Origin: Phanerochaete sordida
Lineage: Eukaryota; Basidiomycota; Agaricomycetes; Polyporales; Phanerochaetaceae
Direction of reading: 5' to 3'
DNA length: 64,000 nucleotides
Assembly (NCBI GenBank): GCA_019973155.2
Contig: BPQB01000014.1
Location: forward strand, 248,001-312,000
A model generated the notes under the pieces. It did no database searches and was not told where the DNA came from. It was given only the letters and a program-made list of their open reading frames with translations. This document shows, one piece after another, positions 1 to 9,412 of this stretch. The position numbers and the translations under genes are program-made. How positions within the stretch are numbered: position 1 is the stretch's first letter; each line of letters starts with the position of its first letter.

Positions 1-17
1 GCCTGACTAAACTTCAG

Positions 18-1673
18 CGGCCTCGCCGTCGACGTGCAGCGACCGGGCACCGTCATGGTCGCGGCGCTGAACAGCTGGTGGCCGGACGGGCAGGTGTGGC
101 GCACGACGGACGGCGGCGGCTCGTGGTCGCCGCTCTGGGCGTGGGAGGCGTACCCCGTGCTGAACAAGTACTACGCGTACAGCGACGCGCTCGCGCCGTG
201 GATCGGGAACGACTACACGGACCCCGCGATCGTGCAGCAGATCGGCTGGTGGATGGAGGCGCTCGTCATCGACCCCTTCGACTCGGACCACTGGCTGTAC
301 GGCACTGGCGAGACGGTATATGGCGGCCATGACCTGCTGAACTGGGATACGGTGCACAACGTCACGCTCAAGTCCCTCGCGGACGGCATTGAGGAGGATG
401 CCGTTCTGGGATTGATCTCACCGCCCGCAGGCCCTTCGCTGCTATCAGCGGTAGGAGACAATGGAGGTTAGCTTGGTTTCAATCCCACAGTCGACACTTG
501 ACTGACCACAGAACGACACAGGATTTGTGCATTTCGACCTGACGAAGGCACCTACCGCTGCTGCTCGCTTCAGCCCGCTCTGGTCGACGAACTCAGATCT
601 TGACTTTGCCGGCAACATTCCGTCGACCATTGTTCGCATTGGCAACAGCAATGGGCACGTATCAGCCGAGGTCTGTAGAGGATATTGCTGACAGCTAGAA
701 CAGCGAGTTCGCCCTCTCTACCGACGCTGGAAACACTTGGTCGCAGAATATCGGTGCAGTCTCACATGGTTTAAGCATCTCCTGGCAGTCGTATATTGAC
801 CATTAGAAACAGGTGGCACCAGCAATGCCAACAGTGGGAAGGTATGACAGCAGGGAATGGTACACATCCACGGCTGACACTGTACAGATCGCGCTCAGCG
901 CCAACGGCACGAACATCCTCTGGTCGAGCGGTAACGCAGGCGTACTGCTCTCGCAGAGTGGCGGCGCCTTCGCGCGCGTCGCGTCGCTGCCCGCAGGCGC
1001 CGCCATCGCAGCCGACCGGCGCAACGACAGCGTCTTCTACGCTGCCACGGGATCCAAATTCCTCGTGTCGAGCGACGGCGGGAAGACGTTCGTCGCCGCG
1101 GCGGGCGCGCTCGGCGCGTCGACCGCGCCCGTAAAGCTCGCGGTCCACCCGAAGACGTCGGGCGACGTGTGGGTCTCGACGGACAAGGGCCTCTTCCACA
1201 CCACGAACGCGGGCGCGAGCTTCGCGGCGGTGCCGGGGATCACGCAGGTGCGCATCCCGCTGGCCCCGTGCTGCCCCCCTAGTCTGACTGCGCGGCAGGC
1301 GTGGGCGATCGCGCTCGGCGCGCCCGAGAGCACGAACAGCTACCCCGCCGTGTTCGCGGCCGCGGACGTCGCGGCGGGGAGCGGCGGCGGCGTCGGGTAC
1401 TACCGCTCGGACAACGCGGGCGAGACATGGGTGCGCGTCAACGACGCGGCGCACGGCTTCGGGTCGGTCAGCTCGAACGTGCTCACCGCGGATCCGCGCG
1501 TGTACGGCCGGTGCGTCCCGCGCGTGCTTACATTGACGGGAGGCTGACGCAGCGCGCAGCGTGTACATCGGGACGAACGGAAGGTGCGTCGGGCGGCGCC
1601 GCGGCGCGACTGTTCATGCTGACCGGTGCGATGGCGTGCTCGCAGAGGTATATTCTACGGCGACAAGTCGTGA
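18..1673 (+). CDS. GH74 xyloglucanase / endoglucanase, 5' end outside the window
   Basis: Glycoside hydrolase family 74 enzymes are secreted beta-propeller proteins that cut xyloglucan in plant cell walls. The window opens inside an intron whose acceptor ends at base 17. Exons I infer: 18-466, 522-658, 699-753, 813-841, 888-1247, 1299-1510, 1560-1583, 1646-1673, all phase-consistent. The protein shows repeated propeller-blade motifs typical of the family (WRTTDGGGSW, STDAGNTW, SSDGGKTF, RSDNAGETW), the segment WWMEALVIDPFDSDHWLYGTG near the start, and the usual family ending VYIGTNGRGIFYGD followed by Lys-Ser-stop. No carbohydrate-binding module follows. The intron at 1248-1298 is 51 nt, in frame and stop-free, so retention would insert 17 residues. 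It fits a wood- or litter-decay lifestyle. The family call is firm; exact specificity cannot be judged without the N-terminal half. Confidence 0.9.
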
Positions 1674-1811
1674 GGGGGTCGTGACTAGAGGTGTGAGTGG
1701 TAGTGTACACGAGAAAATCCGGGCTGCTGTGCTCTATACAGGGTGTAGAATAGATTGGTATCGTCGTCCGAGTGTCCAGGGTCAGGGGCGATCTTCGTCA
1801 TCATTCGTGCC

Positions 1812-3284
1812 TCAGGCCTCCGGCTGCGGGATGACGGCGCTCGCCGTCTGGTCGCGGACGCTCTTGACAAAGCGGATGGCGCTTGTGCCACCCGTGCCGC
1901 GTGCCGCGTCCCCACTCTGCCCGGCGCGCCTCGAGGGCCCCACGATGTAGAGCGCGACGATGCGCACGTGTGCGTCGCGGAAGACCTTGAGGGCGCCGAC
2001 GGCGGCGTTGTACGCCTCGGTGAGCTTCGCGTCGCTCGCGCCTTCGACGAGCGCGCGCAGCGGGCGCGGGTTCGCCTGGAGGTGGCCGAGGAACGCGCGG
2101 TGGTGGCGCGGCATATACAGCTTCATGCGCTCGAGGAAGGACGCCTGCGCCTTCTCGTGCGCGGGTGCGGGCGCGGGCTGCCCGGCCTTGCCCGTCATGT
2201 GCGCCGCGTGCGAGTACTTGTCGACGCCGAGGAAGATGTCGAGCGCGTGCACGAGCGCGCTCTGGCCCGCGCTCGGCCCCGAGAGCTCGACCGGCGCGTG
2301 CAGCGTCGGGTCGCGCTCGATGCCCTCGAAGATCCACTGCGGCGCGTTCGCGTCCGAGTCGGCGCCGCGGAACCAGGGGCGGATCTGGTGGTAGAACACG
2401 TCCGGGTCGCAGCCTTCGCGCACGGCGAGGAGCAACTTCGTAAGATCCGCGATCACGACCGAAAGCGAATGCAGGTACGCGCTGATGCGACGAATGGCGA
2501 TCTCGTCGCCGACGAAAGCTTCGTCCATCGTCGCACGCATGAGGCCCAGCGCCTCGACACCCCGGAGCTCGATCCGGGCTGACGCGAGGTAGAACTCTTC
2601 TTCGTCTTGCGTGCCAGTGAACAGGGTGACACAGCGAAGGTTATCCAGGGACGGGGCTGGGGCAAGTGGTTCCGCATGCTTCAGGGCCCAGTTGTAGAGT
2701 ACGTCATCCGAATAGGTCAGCACGGGTGGGAGCTGCAGGTGCTGCGAGACCTGCAGGAGGGGCAGGGTGAGGGGCGCTGGTACGCGGACGTCTGCAGTCG
2801 ATGGCGGCAGCGTCCTGATGTAAAAGTGCATGATCCATGCGAGTACGAGGTGTGCACGACGCAGAAGCAACTCTGAGAGCTTGAGATCGTCGGTGGGCAG
2901 CACGGGCATCTGCGGTGCCGTTAGGTGACGTGATTTCGTTACTTGGCAATGGTCGCTGCTCACCTCACGGACGCGGGCACGCCATCGGTCCGAGAGCGCC
3001 TTATCGTCTTCTGACAAATCAGGCCTCTCGCCGAGCTTCAGCTTGCCGTCGCGCGCGTCGTCGAGAAGCTCTTCCCATGACTCCCAGGCAGGAGGCAAGC
3101 GTGTAATCGGGGGCTGTGGTGGCATGAAACCTGTGCGAGTGTCGACGTCAAAGTCGTGAGCCGCAAGGGTAGTGGTGTCGACGGTTCCAACGGGTGGTCC
3201 TAAAGCAGCGTCTGGCCGCGGCTGAGCGAGGAAGTGCTCAGACGGGAGCGCATGCAAAATGAGATCGTGGAGGTCCAGCGACAT
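1812..3284 (-). CDS. Indoleamine 2,3-dioxygenase (IDO family)
   Basis: Heme enzyme that opens the indole ring of tryptophan to N-formylkynurenine, the first step of kynurenine/NAD biosynthesis in fungi; cytosolic. Family motifs visible are GPSAGQSA in the distal heme pocket, and MPRHHRAFL, whose second His (about residue 377 of the spliced protein) aligns with the proximal heme-ligand His of IDO. The C-terminal pattern LTEAYNAAVGAL followed by H-x-RIVALYI is also typical. I start at the ATG at 3284: the open frame runs 11 codons further but has no other ATG. A 54-nt intron at 2910-2963 (GTGAGC...CCGCAG, with CTAAC just inside) is in frame and has no stop, so the unspliced frame looks continuous; the spliced product is 472 residues. 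TATATA lies at 3301-3306, unusually close to the ATG. It is divergent from the FunK1 gene to the right. Confidence 0.9.
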   Translation of the reverse strand: MSLDLHDLILHALPSEHFLAQPRPDAALGPPVGTVDTTTLAAHDFDVDTRTGFMPPQPPITRLPPAWESWEELLDDARDGKLKLGERPDLSEDDKALSDRWRARVREVSSDHCQVTKSRHLTAPQMPVLPTDDLKLSELLLRRAHLVLAWIMHFYIRTLPPSTADVRVPAPLTLPLLQVSQHLQLPPVLTYSDDVLYNWALKHAEPLAPAPSLDNLRCVTLFTGTQDEEEFYLASARIELRGVEALGLMRATMDEAFVGDEIAIRRISAYLHSLSVVIADLTKLLLAVREGCDPDVFYHQIRPWFRGADSDANAPQWIFEGIERDPTLHAPVELSGPSAGQSALVHALDIFLGVDKYSHAAHMTGKAGQPAPAPAHEKAQASFLERMKLYMPRHHRAFLGHLQANPRPLRALVEGASDAKLTEAYNAAVGALKVFRDAHVRIVALYIVGPSRRAGQSGDAARGTGGTSAIRFVKSVRDQTASAVIPQPEA

Positions 3285-4793
3285 CGTGGAGGGCTGGCGG
3301 TATATAGGGAGGGCCAAGCGTTAGATCCGAGGGCGATGTTCTGCGCGAGACAGCCTCCTCGCGGTCTGTGCTCTTCGTGGTCTAGCGGAAAGGAGTGGAA
3401 ACGAGTCGCTGACTGAAAAAATAGAATATTTGAGCACGGCTGGGTACCGATCAGATCTAATCTCAGCGAGACGCAATTCGTCATCACGCACCGACTCTAG
3501 GCCCACAAGCGCCCTGTGCCTCCGACATGTCCCATAGCTGCCCGCCTCCGCCTCCCCGCCTCATCGAAAATGCCGTGATGTGGCGACCTCCAAGCCACAG
3601 CGCCACAGCGTAGCTCGATACGCAGCTCGTGATGGTGCAGATGGGAGTGCAGGGTGCCCATGGTTCGGGCGCTTCCGAGGATGTCGGATGTCATAATAAT
3701 CCCAGACGCAGCGCCGAGCCATGCTGGGTCGGACATGAGACCGTCGCGTCTGGTGAGCTGCGGGGGCGGATCTTGGCGTTGGGCCCGCCGACAAGAATGA
3801 ACACCGTGGGCGATACGGCGACGCAGGCGATGGAGAAATGGTGCGCCATGACCAGACCGCTGACGTCCTTGGAATGCCGGGGCCTTCACGCCGAGCAGGA
3901 CGGATACGGGGCTTTAAGCTCGGTTTGTTTACTGCTCCGGCCGCCATTGAGTTGCAGGCTAGGCGTTCGGGATCAGCGTTGTGGACAATACACGGGGAGG
4001 CAAGTAGCCTACACGCCCTCACAGCAGTCAGATGCGCGCGTTCGCACCTCTGGGCGTGAAATGGAGCCTGGACACACGAAGACCATGCATGCGTTCCATG
4101 TGGGTCCCTCGATGCTGATGCGACTGTCGGTTACTCTATCTATTGACAAAGGCGAATGAGAAGACTGGATATATGCGCCGCAAAGCGACGTTCGTACCCT
4201 CTGATTGTATGCGCGTGTGCTTAGAGCTGAACGCGAACCAGATCTTGGGTCGTACGTCCTAGACTCGGGTTGCTGTCATGGAGCATGGTACAGACTACAC
4301 AGGTGCAGTGAAAATGTCTAACAAGTGCTCGAGAGTGGTGTGGTCGTGGTAAAGCGTAAAGATGTTGGCGAGCCTGACCAGGTGCCGCACCACGCAAGAA
4401 GACGCAGCCCTGCATCTTATCTTATCATGGGCTACCGAGGCGCGAAACTGATAAGATGAGATTCACAAAAGCGGAAATGTACAGATAATGCCCCAACGGC
4501 TGACCATAACGCGGAGCACAACTTTGGACTCTAATCAACTTCGTGAAGCTCGCTAACGACCTCATAAATTCATGCTCAGGACTGGGCCAAACTTCAGCTG
4601 CTCAAATGACAGTACCTCAAAGGAGGAGGCTGACTAGCGATTCCAGCTCAGAATCCTGGTATTCAGAGGTGAGAGGCTCCTACGAACCAACGCATCGCAG
4701 GCTTGCTCAACATGCTTTTATCTATCGCGACGCACCCGTTTATAGGATGAGGGAAGGAGCCATGCGGCGAAAGCCAGATGGGGCGTCATAGCT
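3285..4793. other. Intergenic region between IDO and FunK1 copy A
   Basis: About 1.5 kb between divergently transcribed genes. Open frames of up to 176 codons occur but have no recognisable motif or splice support. The only structured element I see is the GATA-type inverted repeat at 4419-4457, listed separately. Confidence 0.5.
4419..4457. promoter_or_regulatory. Inverted GATA-type sites upstream of FunK1 copy A
   Basis: ATCTTATCA at 4419-4427 is repeated as its exact reverse complement TGATAAGAT at 4449-4457, with one more TTATC beside the left arm. GATA/TTATC cores are bound by fungal GATA zinc-finger factors (nitrogen or light regulators). The pair lies about 340 bases before the first likely ATG of FunK1 copy A. 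Function is inferred from the motif only. Confidence 0.35.
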
Positions 4794-7082
4794 ATGGACC
4801 TCGCTGGCAGGTCGCATACCAGCGACAGGGTTCTCAGCCACTACCTTCGCTTCAGCTCTCGTACCCCTGAGGAAGCAGATTGGCTGCTCACATGCCAGCA
4901 TCGTCTTTGCAATTCCGAGAGGGTCAATCAAGCGTTACAGACGCTTCGTGACAGCGACGCCCAGTACCAGGAGGATCAGAAGTGGTGGGAGACCGAGATG
5001 TGTTTTTCACTGGTACGTATTGTTGGTCACGGCGGTGCCCTCGAACGATCCAACAAAACTCTACCAGGAACAACTGTTCGACGAGATTGGGAGTCATTGT
5101 GACGCCAGACGCAAGTTCTACAATACCCACTCTCCTCATACGACTATCGAAGATCCATTAATTCCATGCTCCAGCCACGTTCAGCCGGATTTTGCTCTCC
5201 GGGATTTGCAACATCTCAATCCCCAGACTGCGTGCAACATGCCATGGCACACCGTCCTCGCTTGTGTCAAGGTCAAGTGCTCTCATAGCGATGCGCCGCA
5301 TCCAGACCTTGGCGAGGAATCGTCCCCAGCGAAGGATATCGTAGCACAAGCCGGGGACTACAGTCGAATCCATCTTGCCCACCGGCCTTTCCAGCTGTTC
5401 TCAATATCCTTGCTCATTTACGGTCCGTCCTTCAATATCTCCGTCTACGACCGTGGCGGTGTCCTCCACAGCCCGCGAAGGGATATCTACGATGACAATG
5501 GGCTTACGGCAGACTTCGTATTCGTCGTCAAGCGTCTCTTGCAGGACCTTAGCCCCGTAGAGCTGGGGCGAGAGCCGGGCGTCGAGCTGCATGGACCGGA
5601 GATCGAAGATGGCACTGCGAACGACAGTCTCAGTTATCCTCGCTTCCGAGTACCAGCTCTGCCCGCACAGCCCACATATTTCGCCGGATACTGGACCACC
5701 GACGGCCGTCCAATCTGGACGTCGTACTCCCTGGTCGGTCGCGGGACCGTCGTTTGGAAGGCCACGGCGGACCCGGACACATCCAACAGGGCGTACGTAT
5801 TGAAGAGCGCGTGGCGCCGCGCATGTCGTCCATCCGAGGTGGCGGTCTACGAGTATCTGCGGGAGCGGCGCCTCACTGGTGCGCGGGGCATCGCCGACTT
5901 CCTTGCCGGAGACAACGTGGCGCTCCGCCGTGCAGACGGGACGACGGCTCCACTCAGCATTAACGCGCTGCGGCCGGCCGACGCACACGTCGAGCCCGAC
6001 ATGGTCCTGCACCGCGTGCTGCTCCCGTCCGTCGGGACGCCGCTGTGGCTGTTCGAAGACCCCGCGCACTTCGTGCGCGCGCTGCTCGCGGTCGTCAAAG
6101 GTGAGCACGAGGTGTGCTGTGGTGCAAGTCAGCGCTCATTCGTGCGTCCTGCAGGCATCGAGGCCCTGGCGGAACATGGCATTCTGCATCGCGATATCAG
6201 TATCGGCAACGTCCTTCTTTCTGCGGATCCACGAGCAGGGCACGAAGCGTTCCTGACGGACTTCGAGTTCGCTAGCATCCGGGAATGGGATGACGCAGGG
6301 GCTGTCGACGACAGCCAGGGCGTGAAGGTGCGTACGCTCAGATGGTTGCCGAGATTACCAATGCTCATACGTGACGGACCGCAAAGCAAGAGTCACATAT
6401 GACGGTATGATGCATCCAGCTTAACCAGTCCTTCGCTCACGGACTTAACCTTCAGAGCACTCTGCAATTCATGGCCATCGATCTGCTATACATCGAACTT
6501 GCTCGCTACGAGTCGGATTGCGGTGCCGCTCGGCAGTCGGATAATTCTCGAAGCCCATTTCTGGCCGGTTCGTCGGCCCTAGGCCTTCCTCTCCAAAAGC
6601 ACGAAGTCAAACACGACCTGGAGTCATTGATCTGGGTCGCCGACTGCGCCCTGTACCGCAGGGCGTTCCAGGCAGTGGCGCAGCGGCCGGATACCGACGC
6701 AGAACGCATCAAGGTGGAAGAAGCCTTGCGACAACAGTATGGCCCGCCGACGGTAGCAGAAATTTTCGCGGTCAGGTCCTCTACTTTGCAACAAATCGTC
6801 ATGGCTCCGCCCCCCGGCTTCACGCGGCCTGTCGACCACGTCCTCAGGTTTATCGAACCTCCCCTGGCCAGTGTCCGGACTGTACTTTTATATCTTGTGT
6901 GGGAACAGAACAGAAAATGGGAGTTGAGCGACAGCGTGGCTGGCGTCATTTTGCGTGGGGCGGGAGCGATCGGTGTGGACGGTCCAGCAAGCCACCCGGG
7001 CCAACCTATAACATGTGCTGCTCTTGAGCATGCCCTACAGCTAGCTCTGCAGCACTGTTGCGTCGCGGTAGAACATGCGTAG
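4794..7082 (+). CDS. FunK1-type fungal protein kinase, copy A
   Basis: FunK1 kinases are a basidiomycete-expanded, kinase-like family of unknown substrate. Exons: 4794-5012, 5068-6100, 6155-6327, 6456-7082 (683 residues). Visible motifs are the Gly-rich SLVGRGTVVWK, the VLKSAWR lysine, HRDISIGNVL as catalytic loop, DFEFA in place of DFG, and HEVKHDLESLIWV in the C-lobe. Compared with copies B and C the N-terminus lacks the leader containing STADIR; the frame upstream of ATG 4794 still resembles it but has no ATG, so a missed 5' exon or a truncated start is possible. After DFEFA about 26 residues present in B and C are absent, and the next intron is 128 nt instead of 51-53. The 54-nt intron at 6101-6154 is stop-free and in frame. 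The family call is firm; whether this copy is functional is uncertain. Confidence 0.75.
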
Positions 7083-7401
7083 TCATGGCCAGCGCGATTT
7101 TTGCGATCTTCGTATTTATACATCTTTATCCATTATCGGTTGGAACACTCGATTGCACACGACCATGGCGTCTCCCGATAGATTGCTGAGGAAGTAATGT
7201 AACTTCTCGTCAAGGATACAGCACGTAGCTGAATAAAATCCAGTGCTCGAGTGCCCGAGGCGGCAGACATCTGTTCGACGTTTGCGCATCACCGGAACCC
7301 TAAGTAACCGCGGGGGGCAGCGTAATGCACAGTAGGACGTCTGCTTAGTACCTTCAGCCCCTCTCAGCCTGCGTGCCCTCGCCGCTTCTCGTTCTTCTCC
7401 A
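7083..7401. other. Intergenic spacer, FunK1 A to ML-domain gene
   Basis: About 320 bases; presumably holds the FunK1 3' end and the promoter of the next gene. No clear element recognised. Confidence 0.4.
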
Positions 7402-8138
7402 ATGACCCCTACCTCCATGACTCTACTGGCTCGTGTGACCTGCCTCGCCCTCTTCGCAGCAGTATCCGCCGGCTTCGCTGCTGCAGGTTATACCCAGCAC
7501 TTGCCTCAGGCGTCCGTGAGCGACAGTTTGCAGTGGAGGCAGTGCGGTAAGCAACTCGCAGGGTACTGTGTCCGAAAGCTGCTTACGTGTACGTACGTCG
7601 CAGGCGATCCCCAGGCTGACCCTCTCCTGATCAAGTCCATCGTGATTTCCCCGGATCCTCCTCAGCCTGGTGCAGAGTCGAATGTCACAGTCGTCGGTGA
7701 GGCGCGTGAGACGATTGAGGTTGGTGCCAGCAATACTCGCGTCTGTTAAATTGATAATGTGTCGTGCATAGGATGGCGCGTACGCCTACGTGGTCGTGAA
7801 GGTTGGAGTGCTCAAGATAATCGAGAAGGAATTCGACCTCTGCGAAGAAGCGCACGTATCGTTTGAAGGATTCGCTTTGCCGAGACTTACAATGCTCCCG
7901 CAGGCGTAACGCTCATGCCAATATTTCGTGCCCAGTGGAGCCAGGCCTGCACACCGTCGAGCATACTGTTACCCTCCCCAAGGAGGTTCCCAAAGGTAGT
8001 CTCGCATAATACTCGCAGTGTCTATCACGACTGACGTATCCCGAAACAGCACTTTTCAACGTGAATATCGATGGATACACGTTTGAGGACGATCCGTTGG
8101 TTTGCTTAGACATCTCTGTAGATTTCAGAAAGCCCTGA
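7402..8138 (+). CDS. Secreted ML-domain protein (NPC2 / PG-PI transfer protein type)
   Basis: ML-domain proteins bind single lipids or sterols; the fungal phosphatidylglycerol/phosphatidylinositol transfer type and NPC2 act in the vacuole lumen or outside the cell. Exons: 7402-7546, 7604-7719, 7772-7851, 7904-7995, 8050-8138 (173 residues). A signal peptide (LLARVTCLALFAAVSAGFA) is followed by the family order: WRQCGDPQADPLLIKSI, SPDPPQPG, IE-DGAYAYVVVKVG, EFDLCEEA, SCPVEPG, HTVTLPKEVPK, and a final VCLDISVDF with the expected cysteines. The intron at 7852-7903 appears to use a GC donor (GC|GCACGT); the nearby GT at 7856 would put a stop right after the splice, while the GC site gives the family-like EEARNAHANISCPVEPG. 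Start chosen at the first ATG before the signal peptide. Length is normal for the family. Confidence 0.88.
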
Positions 8139-8878
8139 GGTGGGCTGCGATGAAGTGTCATCGGTATTTATCTTCGAATGTGCTCCGTCTTATCTTACCG
8201 AATGACAGCTCTCAGCCTCTGCTCTTGCTCTTCCTGGACAGTCAGCTCTTGACCCGGATATCAAGCGCATTTGTCGCTCTATCTTGTAATCGCCGCTTCT
8301 CCGTCAACATTATTCCGGCTCGGGATGAACCTTTCGAGATATTATTGCTTATCGCTGCGTAATTTGGCGTCGGCCCGCATATCTCCGTCGCCATCTGAGC
8401 CTGCGCAAGGTGTTGCCCCTTGGATAACACGCGCAGCTGGCGGAGCTTGTCCATCTCATTATGAATAAGGTCATGAAGGCAATTGTAGGGGCGCACATCT
8501 GGGCCGACCCACGAAGTCCGTCCGCACTGCCAAGGCTGTATAGCCGGAGTACTGGTCTCGTGCCCCATACGCTATTTTTCGGAACGACTACCCGCTCCGC
8601 TCCTAGCTGGGGCGCGCTCGCTGCAAGTCTAACCATGCGACAAGCAAACGATGTCTGTCCGAAAAAGCTTCACGGCCTTCTCGCTGATCAGCGGGGAGCA
8701 CATCATTGCCGATAGTCATGTTGCGGTGGAGGATACAGTACCATAGATTTTCAGAGCCTCGATGCCTGCACGAAATTCAGGATCTGCGAGTCTCGCCACA
8801 CTCACTTTTGAAAATCGCGATCAAGGCGCGTAGAAAATGTCCGGGGTCCTCAATTTTCCATAGAGGTCGCCCTACTCC
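8139..8878. other. Intergenic region, nothing recognised
   Basis: About 740 bases with only short open frames that lack motifs or consistent splice sites. It lies between the ML-domain gene and the broken MYND fragment. Confidence 0.4.
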
Positions 8879-8938
8879 GGGAAGTCTTGCACCCTGAGCA
8901 AGCCGGGGGCGCCGCTTGTCCGCACACGGCATAGACAT
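8879..8938 (-). pseudogene. Broken 5' end of a MYND-finger gene
   Basis: Read on the minus strand, 8938 down to 8879 matches the first exon of the MYND gene at 21523 almost base for base (ATG, then CCGTGTGC, GGACAAGC, GGCTTGCTCAGGGTGCAAGA, CTTCCCGG). Seven bases (AGTCTGC in the intact gene) are missing after codon 5, which breaks the frame, and similarity stops abruptly just before the TACTGC codons. No further exons are seen below 8879. The upstream DNA (8939-9412) also matches the intact gene's promoter, so this is a duplicated and truncated copy. Confidence 0.8.
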
Positions 8939-9412
8939 AAGATAGGGGGTAGTGAGAGCTGGATCGACGTTCGGGGAGCTGGAAGGTGGTGGTTGGCCAG
9001 CAAATTGAGCTAAAATTGAACTGAGCCCGGGAGTCTCGAGACTCGGGCGCGTCTCGCTCCTTTACTACTCACGTGATGCGCGACGGGGTCGCGAATTCGA
9101 TTCCGTCAATGTACAAAATCGACGCGCTGAATGGTGAGCATCTTAGCACGTCCCCCAGAAGCGTGTGGCACCGTCGTAGCTGTATACACAAAACTCACCG
9201 CGCACAAGGTCCCCTGAGCTAGCATAGCCTTCTTTAGTTCCCTGGATCTGGAGGTTACCGGCACTGATTAGTCTAAGCATCGGTCAAGGACCCACCTGTC
9301 CGAACATGTAGAGGCTACGGATACACCTTTGACGTGCGACTATATGGAGAAGCTATAGGCATCAAAGTGGATGGATGGGAGCCATAGGGATATTGATGCA
9401 GTGCATGACGTG
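8939..9412 (-). repeat. Inverted copy of the promoter of the MYND gene at 21.5 kb
   Basis: The reverse complement of this stretch aligns by eye along its whole length with about 21082-21522. Shared landmarks are GCACTGCATCAA, TACATG before GGACAGGT, TGATCAGTGCCGG / TAATCAGTGCCGG, GCCACACGCTT, GGAATCGAATTCGCGACC, CGCGCATCACGTGAG, GAGCGAGACGCGCCCGAG, CTCAGTTCAATTT and ACCACCACCTTCCAGCTC. Small indels and substitutions are scattered throughout. The two copies lie in opposite orientation about 12 kb apart. Confidence 0.85.

Noticed and set aside
9084..9105. Possible tRNA B box (GAATTCGATTCC)
   Set aside because: No A box at the right distance; the site is part of the duplicated MYND promoter.
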